Of a DNA stretch of 8,692 nt, positions 1-5,540 are shown piece after piece (positions within the stretch are counted from its first letter, which is position 1; each line of letters opens with the position of its first letter). The stretch covers positions 1 to 8,692 of the forward strand of contig URSG01000024.1 of assembly GCA_900550565.1 (NCBI GenBank), read 5' to 3'. The notes beneath the pieces were generated by a model. It was not told the DNA's origin. It made no database searches and was given only the letters and a program-made list of their open reading frames with translations. Source of the stretch: an uncultured Rickettsiales bacterium (GTDB lineage: Bacteria; Pseudomonadota; Alphaproteobacteria; Rs-D84). The position numbers and the translations under genes were made by a program.

Positions 1-55
1 GACGCTGAGGACTTAAAATCCTTTGGTCATTGCGACCGTGTGGGTTCAAGTCCCA
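1..55 (+). repeat. 55-base perfect direct repeat, left copy (tRNA-Leu)
   Basis: This stretch is identical base for base to 2667-2721 and the match ends at base 56 (T here, C there). The two copies enclose the restriction-modification cassette, as the attachment-site repeats of a tRNA-integrated island would. Against a classical attachment site, the identity stops before the acceptor 3' end, and no integrase is visible between the copies. The repeat may extend left of the window. Confidence 0.85.
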
Positions 56-66
56 TCCAAACACCA
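1..66 (+). tRNA. 3' part of a tRNA-Leu(UAA), 5' end outside the window
   Basis: Bases 1-55 are identical to bases 2667-2721 of the complete tRNA-Leu. They cover the D-arm end, anticodon arm (loop CTTAAAA, anticodon TAA), long variable arm and T-arm. After base 55 the copies diverge: here the end reads TCCAAAC, then A, then CCA (56-66). This has the form of an acceptor strand with discriminator and encoded CCA, but it is one base shorter than the intact gene between the T loop and the CCA. Either the T stem or the acceptor stem must therefore lack a pair, unless the unseen 5' half compensates. It could be a second tRNA-Leu gene, a tRNA remnant at an integration boundary, or an assembly-graph end. 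Whether it is functional cannot be judged without the 5' half. Confidence 0.75.
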
Positions 67-229
67 CAAAAATAGGCATTCCTCGATTTTGATTTTTCCC
101 CTAAGCTCGTGGTTTGCTTTTCAGCCCGTCCTCTAAGGCCTGTTTGCAGGTTAATAACACCAATTATTCGTTGTACAAATTTAATTTATCGATCGCGCAA
201 AAAAAATCATAATCCTGCAATAAATACAT

Positions 230-259
230 TTGGACTTTGAAGTCATATTTTTCTATAAT
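230..259 (+). promoter_or_regulatory. sigma70-type promoter of the restriction-modification operon
   Basis: A -35 element TTGGAC (230-235) and a perfect -10 TATAAT (254-259) are separated by 18 bases. Transcription would begin near 266, leaving a very short leader before the methyltransferase ATG at 282. A Shine-Dalgarno-like AAGGAAAG lies at 268-275. The promoter overlaps the coding sequence of any longer N-terminus starting at 237, which is the main reason to prefer the ATG at 282. No controller (C) protein gene or C-box was recognised nearby. Confidence 0.6.
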
Positions 260-281
260 ATTGACACAAGGAAAGAACAAT

Positions 282-1712
282 ATGCAGCCAAGGGTCAAAC
301 ATCAGGGGCAAATTTATACTCCAGTATATCTAGTAAAGGATATGCTTGATTTTTGCGGCTATTACGGGTACGACATTATCGGTAGACACATAATGGAAAA
401 TAGCTGCGGCGACGGAGCTTTTCTTCGCGAAATTGTGCGCCGTTATTGTTCTTATTCGCATTTTAATCGTCCAACATTAAAATCAGAACTGGAAACATAT
501 ATCCATGGAATTGAGAAAGACCCAATTGAACACAAAAAATGTATTGCTAACTTAAATACGATTGCGGCAGAATTTGATTTGTTTGATGTAAAATGGGATG
601 TTCGTTGCGGCGATGCATTGGAACTGTCCAAAGATTATTATGGTAAAATGGATTTTATCGTCGGAAATCCACCCTATGTTCGTGTGCATAACTTGGTGGA
701 CTATGATTTAACAAAACAATTTTCATTTACTGCCGATGGTATGACGGATTTATATCTTGCATTTTTTGAGATTGGAATAAAATTATTATCGCCAAATGGG
801 AAAATTTGCCTGATAACGCCCAGCTCGTGGCTTCGTAGCAATGCTGGCGCAAATTTCCGCAAACATATAGCACAAACAAAGTCGTTAAATAAAATTGCAG
901 ATTTGGAACATTTTCAGCCATTCAATGCAACGACCTATACTGCAATAACCGTGCTGGACAATATGGGTAATTCACGCAAACAGTTTGATTATTACAAATA
1001 TAATGGCGCAGGGCAAATTGAGTTTGCAAACCATTTATCATACAGGGACGCATTTATAAATGGCGAAATATATCTAGCGAACAACGAATTGTTGACTGAA
1101 ATTCGTGATATATACGTCTATGGTACTGGGACGGTTTCTGTGAAGAACGGATTTGCAACCCTTTGCGATGATGTTTTTATTGGCGATTTTGATTTTGCCA
1201 GAATGTGTATTCCGGCTATAAAATCATCAACAGGGAAATGGACGAAATGCATTTATCCATATAAATCAAATGGCGATCCATTGCCCGAATTTGCAGTTAT
1301 GGATTATGCGCCATTATATAGATATCTAGAATCACATCGTGAAGCGCTGGAAAATCGTTCTATTGCAAATAAGCGGAACTGGTATTTATTTGGTCGAACA
1401 CAGGCTCTGCGAGATGTATCGCGTGATAAAATTGCAATAAATCAATTGGTACGAGATAAGGATTCTCTTAAAATAAATATTGTACCTGCTGGTTCGGGCG
1501 TGTATGGCGGATTGTATATTATTTCTGATTTCAGTGTATATGATGTAAAAAGGGTGCTGGAAACGGACGATTTTATAAATTATGTAAAGACATTAAAAAA
1601 TTATAAATCTGGTGGGTATTATACTTTTTCGTCCAAGGATTTGGAAAAATACCTGAATTATAAGTTAAACAAAGGGAAAGAAAATGAGTTTAGATTTGTT
1701 GCCAACGCTTAA
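282..1712 (+). CDS. Type II N6-adenine DNA methyltransferase (gamma class, TaqI/Eco57I-like)
   Basis: This 476-residue protein should transfer a methyl group from S-adenosylmethionine to adenine N6 in a specific DNA site, protecting it from the partner nuclease encoded next. Motifs appear in gamma order. A motif X-like QIYTPVYLVKDML is at residues 10-22. The SAM-binding motif I, ENSCGDGAF, is at 39-47. A probable motif II acid is E78. The catalytic motif IV, NPPY, is at 129-132. A GKICLITPSSWL strand is at 173-184. The C-terminal ~250 residues match the style of a TaqI-like target-recognition domain, including a conserved-looking YYTFSSKDLEKYL segment near the end. I chose ATG 282 because AAGGAAAG lies 6 bases upstream and the promoter covers the upstream in-frame ATG at 237. 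The last 29 bases overlap the endonuclease gene, implying translational coupling. The DNA is AT-rich compared with the lpx region. The target site cannot be read from the sequence. Confidence 0.9.
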   Translation: MQPRVKHQGQIYTPVYLVKDMLDFCGYYGYDIIGRHIMENSCGDGAFLREIVRRYCSYSHFNRPTLKSELETYIHGIEKDPIEHKKCIANLNTIAAEFDLFDVKWDVRCGDALELSKDYYGKMDFIVGNPPYVRVHNLVDYDLTKQFSFTADGMTDLYLAFFEIGIKLLSPNGKICLITPSSWLRSNAGANFRKHIAQTKSLNKIADLEHFQPFNATTYTAITVLDNMGNSRKQFDYYKYNGAGQIEFANHLSYRDAFINGEIYLANNELLTEIRDIYVYGTGTVSVKNGFATLCDDVFIGDFDFARMCIPAIKSSTGKWTKCIYPYKSNGDPLPEFAVMDYAPLYRYLESHREALENRSIANKRNWYLFGRTQALRDVSRDKIAINQLVRDKDSLKINIVPAGSGVYGGLYIISDFSVYDVKRVLETDDFINYVKTLKNYKSGGYYTFSSKDLEKYLNYKLNKGKENEFRFVANA

Positions 1713-2385
1713 AAAGTCATTCTGCAAATATTTAGAGACCAGCGGTCGCAGTAATGAAAAACTGAAAATTTTGCACGCACAAATCGCAAAGGATTTGGTG
1801 TCGCTACTTGGCGAAGGTTATAAAGTGTATTCACTTGGTTTTGAATCTGGCAAAGAACACATTATCACGGGGCGTTATGTTGAAAAAGTTGTTGATATAA
1901 CAATCGCAGATAAAATGGATAAAATTGTCGGTGGGATTGCGGTTAAATTTGTTATGAGCAATTACTCGCAAAACAGCAATAATTATTTTGAAAATATGTT
2001 GGGCGAAACCGCAAACATTCGCTCTGCAAGTATTCCGTATTTTCAGATTCTGATTATACCTGATGAAATCCCATATTATAAAAAAGACGACATTATATCC
2101 AAGGCGGAACATTTGTCTGGTCACAATGTTGCAAAGTATCTGAAACTATCGCAAGACAATCCAAAGAATTATCTGCATACACCTGATAAAACTTTGTTGA
2201 TGGTTGTGGCTTTGCCAAAAATGGATTTGACGCAGGTTAAAAATCGTGCGGATTATAAACACGCATATTTTGGCGTAGATGTAAAATTATCAAATAAAAT
2301 CGCTAATGATTTTGGTCCAACCGTTATACTGAATGATTACGATACATTTATGAACAAAATCTCCCACAGAATTAAGGCTGAGTAA
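1684..2385 (+). CDS. Type II restriction endonuclease, PD-(D/E)XK-like with altered core
   Basis: This 233-residue protein is probably the nuclease partner of the methyltransferase; the pairing and overlap are the strongest evidence. The likely active-site core runs from a hydrophobic strand with D71 (KVVDITI) to a second strand GGIAVKF with K88. The usual glutamate two residues before the lysine is alanine (A86). A helix just after it, NYFENMLGETANIR (100-113), holds E103 and E108, one of which could replace the missing acid, as in enzymes where the glutamate has moved into a helix. A strand-rich segment, SIPYFQILIIPDEIPYY, follows. The sequence resembles a type II endonuclease family I remember but cannot name. 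The start at 1684 is supported by AAAGGGA at 1671-1677. It lies inside the methyltransferase 3' end, so nuclease translation should depend on upstream translation. Alternative: a nuclease with a non-cleaving, DNA-binding role. Confidence 0.75.
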   Translation: MSLDLLPTLKKSFCKYLETSGRSNEKLKILHAQIAKDLVSLLGEGYKVYSLGFESGKEHIITGRYVEKVVDITIADKMDKIVGGIAVKFVMSNYSQNSNNYFENMLGETANIRSASIPYFQILIIPDEIPYYKKDDIISKAEHLSGHNVAKYLKLSQDNPKNYLHTPDKTLLMVVALPKMDLTQVKNRADYKHAYFGVDVKLSNKIANDFGPTVILNDYDTFMNKISHRIKAE

Positions 2386-2448
2386 ATAAACTATATTAAA
2401 CGAAATGCGTTATTATAATGAACTTTGTTATAAATTGCGATGGCGATG

Positions 2449-2515
2449 ATAGTCCGCTTTTATTGCGCTGCGCTAGGACTATTGCCCACGCTAGCAACCT
2501 TTTTACAGGGTAGCG
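2449..2515 (+). other. Two adjacent hairpins in the gap between endonuclease and tRNA genes
   Basis: The gap 2386-2599 has no convincing gene. It contains two inverted repeats. In the first, ATAGTCC (2449-2455) pairs with GGACTAT (2476-2482), with an optional inner GC/GC step. In the second, CGCTA (2489-2493) pairs with TAGCG (2511-2515), and an inner CCT/AGG (2498-2500 with 2507-2509) closes a TTTTAC loop. The second is followed by a weak T-rich stretch, so it might end transcription of the restriction operon, but it lacks a clean T-run. Other possibilities are a palindromic repeat or a recombination site. No match to a known element was recognised. Confidence 0.4.
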
Positions 2516-2599
2516 GCTTGTTTTACCATAATTTACGATAATCAATGCATTGCATGTTTTTGTGCCGACGCACTCCATAACCGCTGCGCAATTTTTCGC

Positions 2600-2628
2600 T
2601 TGACGCGCGCGGGCGAACGGACTAGAAT
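2600..2628 (+). promoter_or_regulatory. Promoter of the tRNA-Leu/tRNA-Val unit
   Basis: A near-consensus -35 TTGACG (2600-2605) and -10 TAGAAT (2623-2628) are spaced exactly 17 bases apart. They place the start near 2635, about a dozen bases before the mature tRNA-Leu. The GC-rich spacer contrasts with the AT-rich DNA to the left and suggests that host-type sequence has resumed by about 2580. Confidence 0.7.
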
Positions 2629-2646
2629 TTTACGGCACACGGTTTT

Positions 2647-2733
2647 GGGGATATGGCGGAATGGTAGACGCTGAGGACTTAAAATCCTTTGGTCATTGCG
2701 ACCGTGTGGGTTCAAGTCCCACTATCCCCACCA
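2647..2733 (+). tRNA. tRNA-Leu(UAA)
   Basis: This is a complete 87-base class II tRNA. The acceptor stem GGGGATA (2647-2653) pairs fully with TATCCCC (2723-2729), followed by discriminator A and an encoded CCA. The anticodon stem GAGGA/TCCTT encloses the loop CTTAAAA, giving anticodon UAA for leucine UUA/UUG codons. The long variable arm is typical of tRNA-Leu. The T arm is GTGGG/CCCAC around TTCAAGT. Bases 2667-2721 are repeated exactly at 1-55. It is followed after 15 bases by tRNA-Val and shares its promoter and terminator. Confidence 0.95.
2667..2721 (+). repeat. 55-base perfect direct repeat, right copy (inside tRNA-Leu)
   Basis: This is the partner of bases 1-55. It lies wholly within the intact tRNA-Leu gene, ending one base before the 5-base T stem closes. 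Together the copies bracket the AT-rich restriction-modification cassette. Confidence 0.85.
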
Positions 2734-2748
2734 AGGTGTTCCGATTTC

Positions 2749-2825
2749 GGATGTGTAGCTCAGTTGGTTAGAGCGCTTCGTTCACATCGAAGAGGTCGTT
2801 GGTTCGAGTCCAATCACATCCACCA
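2749..2825 (+). tRNA. tRNA-Val(CAC)
   Basis: This is a complete 77-base cloverleaf. The acceptor GGATGTG (2749-2755) pairs with CACATCC (2815-2821), followed by A and an encoded CCA. The D-arm begins TAGCTCAGTTGGTTAGAGC. The anticodon stem CTTCG/CGAAG encloses TTCACAT, giving anticodon CAC, which reads valine GUG codons. The T loop is TTCGAGT. It lies 15 bases after tRNA-Leu and is very probably processed from the same transcript. Confidence 0.95.
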
Positions 2826-2834
2826 TATTTTATC

Positions 2835-2856
2835 ACACCGGTATCGGTGTTTTTTT
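2835..2856 (+). terminator. Intrinsic terminator after tRNA-Val
   Basis: ACACCG (2835-2840) pairs with CGGTGT (2845-2850) around a GTAT loop and is followed by a run of six T (2851-2856). It lies 9 bases after the tRNA-Val CCA and closes the two-tRNA transcript before the next gene. Confidence 0.85.
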
Positions 2857-2866
2857 GTTTTTTCCC

Positions 2867-2896
2867 TTGCCCTGAATTTCGCAATTTTGCTAAGAT
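2867..2896 (+). promoter_or_regulatory. Tentative promoter of the cysteine-rich protein gene
   Basis: Because a terminator lies upstream, the next gene needs its own promoter within 2857-2906. The best candidate is TTGCCC (2867-2872), an 18-base spacer and TAAGAT (2891-2896). This would start transcription about 4 bases before the ATG at 2907, making the message almost leaderless. No good Shine-Dalgarno sequence is seen (only AGAG next to the ATG), which fits, but the promoter elements are only moderate. Confidence 0.35.
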
Positions 2897-2906
2897 TCAA
2901 TCAGAG

Positions 2907-5495
2907 ATGAAGAAAATTCTGATTTTTGCAATATGTTGCATTATGTGCAGCGGTGCAATTCGCGCCGCCGTACGTGATGGTAATGTCAAAAATCGGGGTG
3001 CGACAACACCTGTGACCCAGCAACGCGTATCAACCACATCGCGCACAAACGCACGCACTGCAACGCGAATTCCGGCAACAAACGCGTCGGTGTCCCAGCG
3101 TGCCGCGGCCACCACACGTGCCACAACAACTAAAACAACCACAACGCGCCCAGTGGATAAAACCGTATCCCGCAATGCGACGCCTGGGGTCACGGCGCGC
3201 GCTGCGACAAACGCAACGCCTGTGACTGAAACGCGCACAGGGGCGGCATACGAACAATGCAAAAACGCGTATTTCGCGTGTATGGATCAATTCTGCCAAC
3301 TGAAAAACGATGACTATCGTCGTTGCTCGTGCAGTAATCGCGTCCTGGAACTGGCCCAGATTCGCAGCGTTATGCAAGAGGCAGGCGATCAACTGACCGT
3401 ATTTAACGAAAACCTGGACACTGTGGGATTGACCGCGGCCCAGGCCACTGCGATGCGCAACGCGTCCGAAGGGGAAAACGCACTGACGTCTGATACGTCT
3501 GCGTCCAAGGCGTTATTACAGGCAATTATGAATTCTATTCGTGGCGATGACGCAACTGTTGGTGGCAAATATTCCAGTTTGAACAGCATAAACCTGGCGT
3601 TTGATACAACAAACGCGTTTGGCACGATTGACGCCGGCGCGGCGGTGGCGACATATAACGGGCAAAACCTGTACAGCGCGGTTTACCCCCAGTGTCGCAG
3701 TGCTGTGCGCGCAGACTGTAATGACGCGTCGCTGCAACGCGCAATCAACGCGTATTTGATGGCCATAGAACAGGATTGCAACACGGTTCAAACCGCCATT
3801 GAAACCAAACAAAAACAAATGAAATCCGCCATCCGCGAGAGCAGTGCGATGCTGGACCTGGCGCGCGTTGAAAACCGTCAAAAACACAATTCTGACGATA
3901 TAACGTCATGCATAAACAACGTTGAGTCTGCAATTCTAAGCGAAGAGGTTTGTGGTGCAAACTATCACAAATGTCTGGACAACGGCGAATTTATTGATAT
4001 TTCAACTGGCGCACCAATCGCCGGTGTTGAAAAGTTTTACGAATTGGAAAAACTGTTGACGTTTGCCGATGGCGTAAATGCTGCCGACCAAAAATTATCC
4101 AAGATTTCAACCAATCGGACATTTGTTAAAAACTTTGAAAACCGCACCAAGAAGTTTGCCCAACCGGCCCTGGACAAATGCACCGAACAGGCAGATACCG
4201 TATGGTCTGAATATCTGGACAAGGCAATGCTGGCCATATATTACGCCCAACGGGACAAGGTTTCCGAGATTAAACAGGGTTGCTTTGATTTCGTATCATC
4301 GTGCTATGTCAATGGCGACGCCAGTCTGACCGCTGCGATGAAGGAATTGACCGGCAACAGCAATATTGTGTTGCAACCAGACAAGGTGACGTTATCAACA
4401 GAAATGTGCCGTGATTACATAGAATCGTGCAACTATATGTTTGATGGCAACATCATACGCGAATACGTTGACAACCGCAAAGACACAGATACACTGACCG
4501 CGTGTCGCGCCGTCGCAAAACAATGTTTTGACAGTTTTGGCGGCACAGGTTATCAAAATTTCTATTATCCATACAGTGGTCTGTTCACAACCGGCCGTGC
4601 GTTGGATTGGTTCACATTGTATGAATACACACTGGACGGCGACGGCAAATTGCAACGCAAATCTGATACGCCTGTGTCCGAGTGTGCGAAACAATTACAG
4701 AAAATTGATTCTTGCCGTGACCCAGATATTCTGGAACGCGCATTTGGTGGATTTGATGTCATATTGGCGTCCGAAGGCAAACTGAACAATGTCCCGACAT
4801 ATTATCTGGACACAGCCAGCCAAGATAAACGATATGGCACCCTGGCAAGCCAGCCACAAAACATACAAGGGACAGACGGCAGTGAAATTAAAAACGCATA
4901 TCTGTTGGATCATCATTTGGCACGGTCAACCGGCGTCGCAACCGAGGTTTATAACCAGGTCGTTGACATCTTGACCACCCAGTGCTCAAACTTGCAGGGT
5001 CGCTTTATAGAATTGAAATACATCAAATACGACACATACAATCACGAAAATCTGTGTCGTTCAACGTTTGACACATCCAGCGCGTATGGCCCAGACAGCA
5101 AAACCGGCAACAGCGAAAATCTGCAAACTTTATACGGGGTGGCCAATGGCGAAGATATGTGCCCACGTGATTATTCGCTGGGGGTTGACACACAATCTTG
5201 GGGCGCGTGTCTGTGTTGGGAAAACGGTGGCCGACGCAGCAAGTGGGGCACCAGTGCAAAATGCCTGGCAGCAATGCCGGTCACAAATGGCACAGACGAA
5301 GCCAAGTGCACCAAAGACAGCACGATATATTCCAAAGACGCCACAGAACGACCGACAACCTGGTGCCTGCAAAGCGTTGTATCCAAAGATAACCAGGTAT
5401 GCCCACTGGGCGGACGCGCATTGTCCACAGGTGGTTGCGTCAAAGGGGACGGCACAACAAAATTAAAAAGCCTGCCTGATGGATTATCATATTAA
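2907..5495 (+). CDS. Exported cysteine-rich protein of unknown function
   Basis: This 862-residue protein starts with a classical signal peptide: positive MKK, a hydrophobic stretch (4-18) and a signal-peptidase-I-like IRAA end near residue 21. It should act in the periplasm, envelope or outside. Residues 22-113 form a low-complexity Thr/Ala/Arg-rich linker. The remainder holds 30 cysteines, an even number, suggesting disulfide bonds. Five pairs have identical C-x6-C spacing (118/125, 349/356, 459/466, 501/508, 533/540), and a C-terminal cluster holds C752, C768, C770, C786, C801, C820, C832 and C844. No transmembrane segment follows the signal peptide, and no lipobox or enzyme motif was recognised. 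The start at 2907 is chosen because it begins the signal peptide; the in-frame upstream codon at 2799 would lie inside tRNA-Val. The gene stands alone between two terminators. I recall similar uncharacterised proteins from uncultured Alphaproteobacteria but cannot verify this. Confidence 0.85.
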   Translation: MKKILIFAICCIMCSGAIRAAVRDGNVKNRGATTPVTQQRVSTTSRTNARTATRIPATNASVSQRAAATTRATTTKTTTTRPVDKTVSRNATPGVTARAATNATPVTETRTGAAYEQCKNAYFACMDQFCQLKNDDYRRCSCSNRVLELAQIRSVMQEAGDQLTVFNENLDTVGLTAAQATAMRNASEGENALTSDTSASKALLQAIMNSIRGDDATVGGKYSSLNSINLAFDTTNAFGTIDAGAAVATYNGQNLYSAVYPQCRSAVRADCNDASLQRAINAYLMAIEQDCNTVQTAIETKQKQMKSAIRESSAMLDLARVENRQKHNSDDITSCINNVESAILSEEVCGANYHKCLDNGEFIDISTGAPIAGVEKFYELEKLLTFADGVNAADQKLSKISTNRTFVKNFENRTKKFAQPALDKCTEQADTVWSEYLDKAMLAIYYAQRDKVSEIKQGCFDFVSSCYVNGDASLTAAMKELTGNSNIVLQPDKVTLSTEMCRDYIESCNYMFDGNIIREYVDNRKDTDTLTACRAVAKQCFDSFGGTGYQNFYYPYSGLFTTGRALDWFTLYEYTLDGDGKLQRKSDTPVSECAKQLQKIDSCRDPDILERAFGGFDVILASEGKLNNVPTYYLDTASQDKRYGTLASQPQNIQGTDGSEIKNAYLLDHHLARSTGVATEVYNQVVDILTTQCSNLQGRFIELKYIKYDTYNHENLCRSTFDTSSAYGPDSKTGNSENLQTLYGVANGEDMCPRDYSLGVDTQSWGACLCWENGGRRSKWGTSAKCLAAMPVTNGTDEAKCTKDSTIYSKDATERPTTWCLQSVVSKDNQVCPLGGRALSTGGCVKGDGTTKLKSLPDGLSY

Positions 5496-5525
5496 AAAAC
5501 ACCACGTTTTCGTGGTGTTTTTTTT
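5496..5525. terminator. Bidirectional intrinsic terminator between convergent genes
   Basis: CACCACG (5500-5506) pairs with CGTGGTG (5511-5517) around TTTT. The stem is flanked by an A-run on the left and a T-run on the right, which extend the pairing and give a U-tract on either strand. It begins right after the TAA of the cysteine-rich gene (5493-5495) and lies 16 bases beyond the lpxB stop (5541-5543), so it can end both transcripts. Confidence 0.9.
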
Positions 5526-5540
5526 AATGACTTTTTTTAT

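Noticed and set aside
139..150. Small hairpin CCTG/CAGG as a terminator for the left tRNA
   Set aside because: The stem is only four pairs and no T-run follows; 67-229 otherwise shows no gene or strong structure.
237..281. Longer methyltransferase starting at ATG 237
   Set aside because: The promoter (-10 at 254-259) and ribosome site (268-275) lie inside this extension, and the residues before M282 show no motif.
67..2646. Integrase, transposase or CRISPR array in the island-like region
   Set aside because: No such gene, terminal inverted repeat or regularly spaced repeat was found; only the restriction-modification pair is present.
2799..2906. N-terminal extension of the cysteine-rich protein
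   Set aside because: It begins inside tRNA-Val and crosses an intrinsic terminator; a clean signal peptide starts at 2907.
2689..2910. Open frame across the two tRNA genes
   Set aside because: It runs through tRNA-Leu, tRNA-Val and the terminator, all of which are clear RNA features.
3030..3392. Minus-strand frames opposite the cysteine-rich gene
   Set aside because: They are Arg/Ala/Val/Cys-rich shadows created by the Thr/Ala/Arg-rich coding strand.
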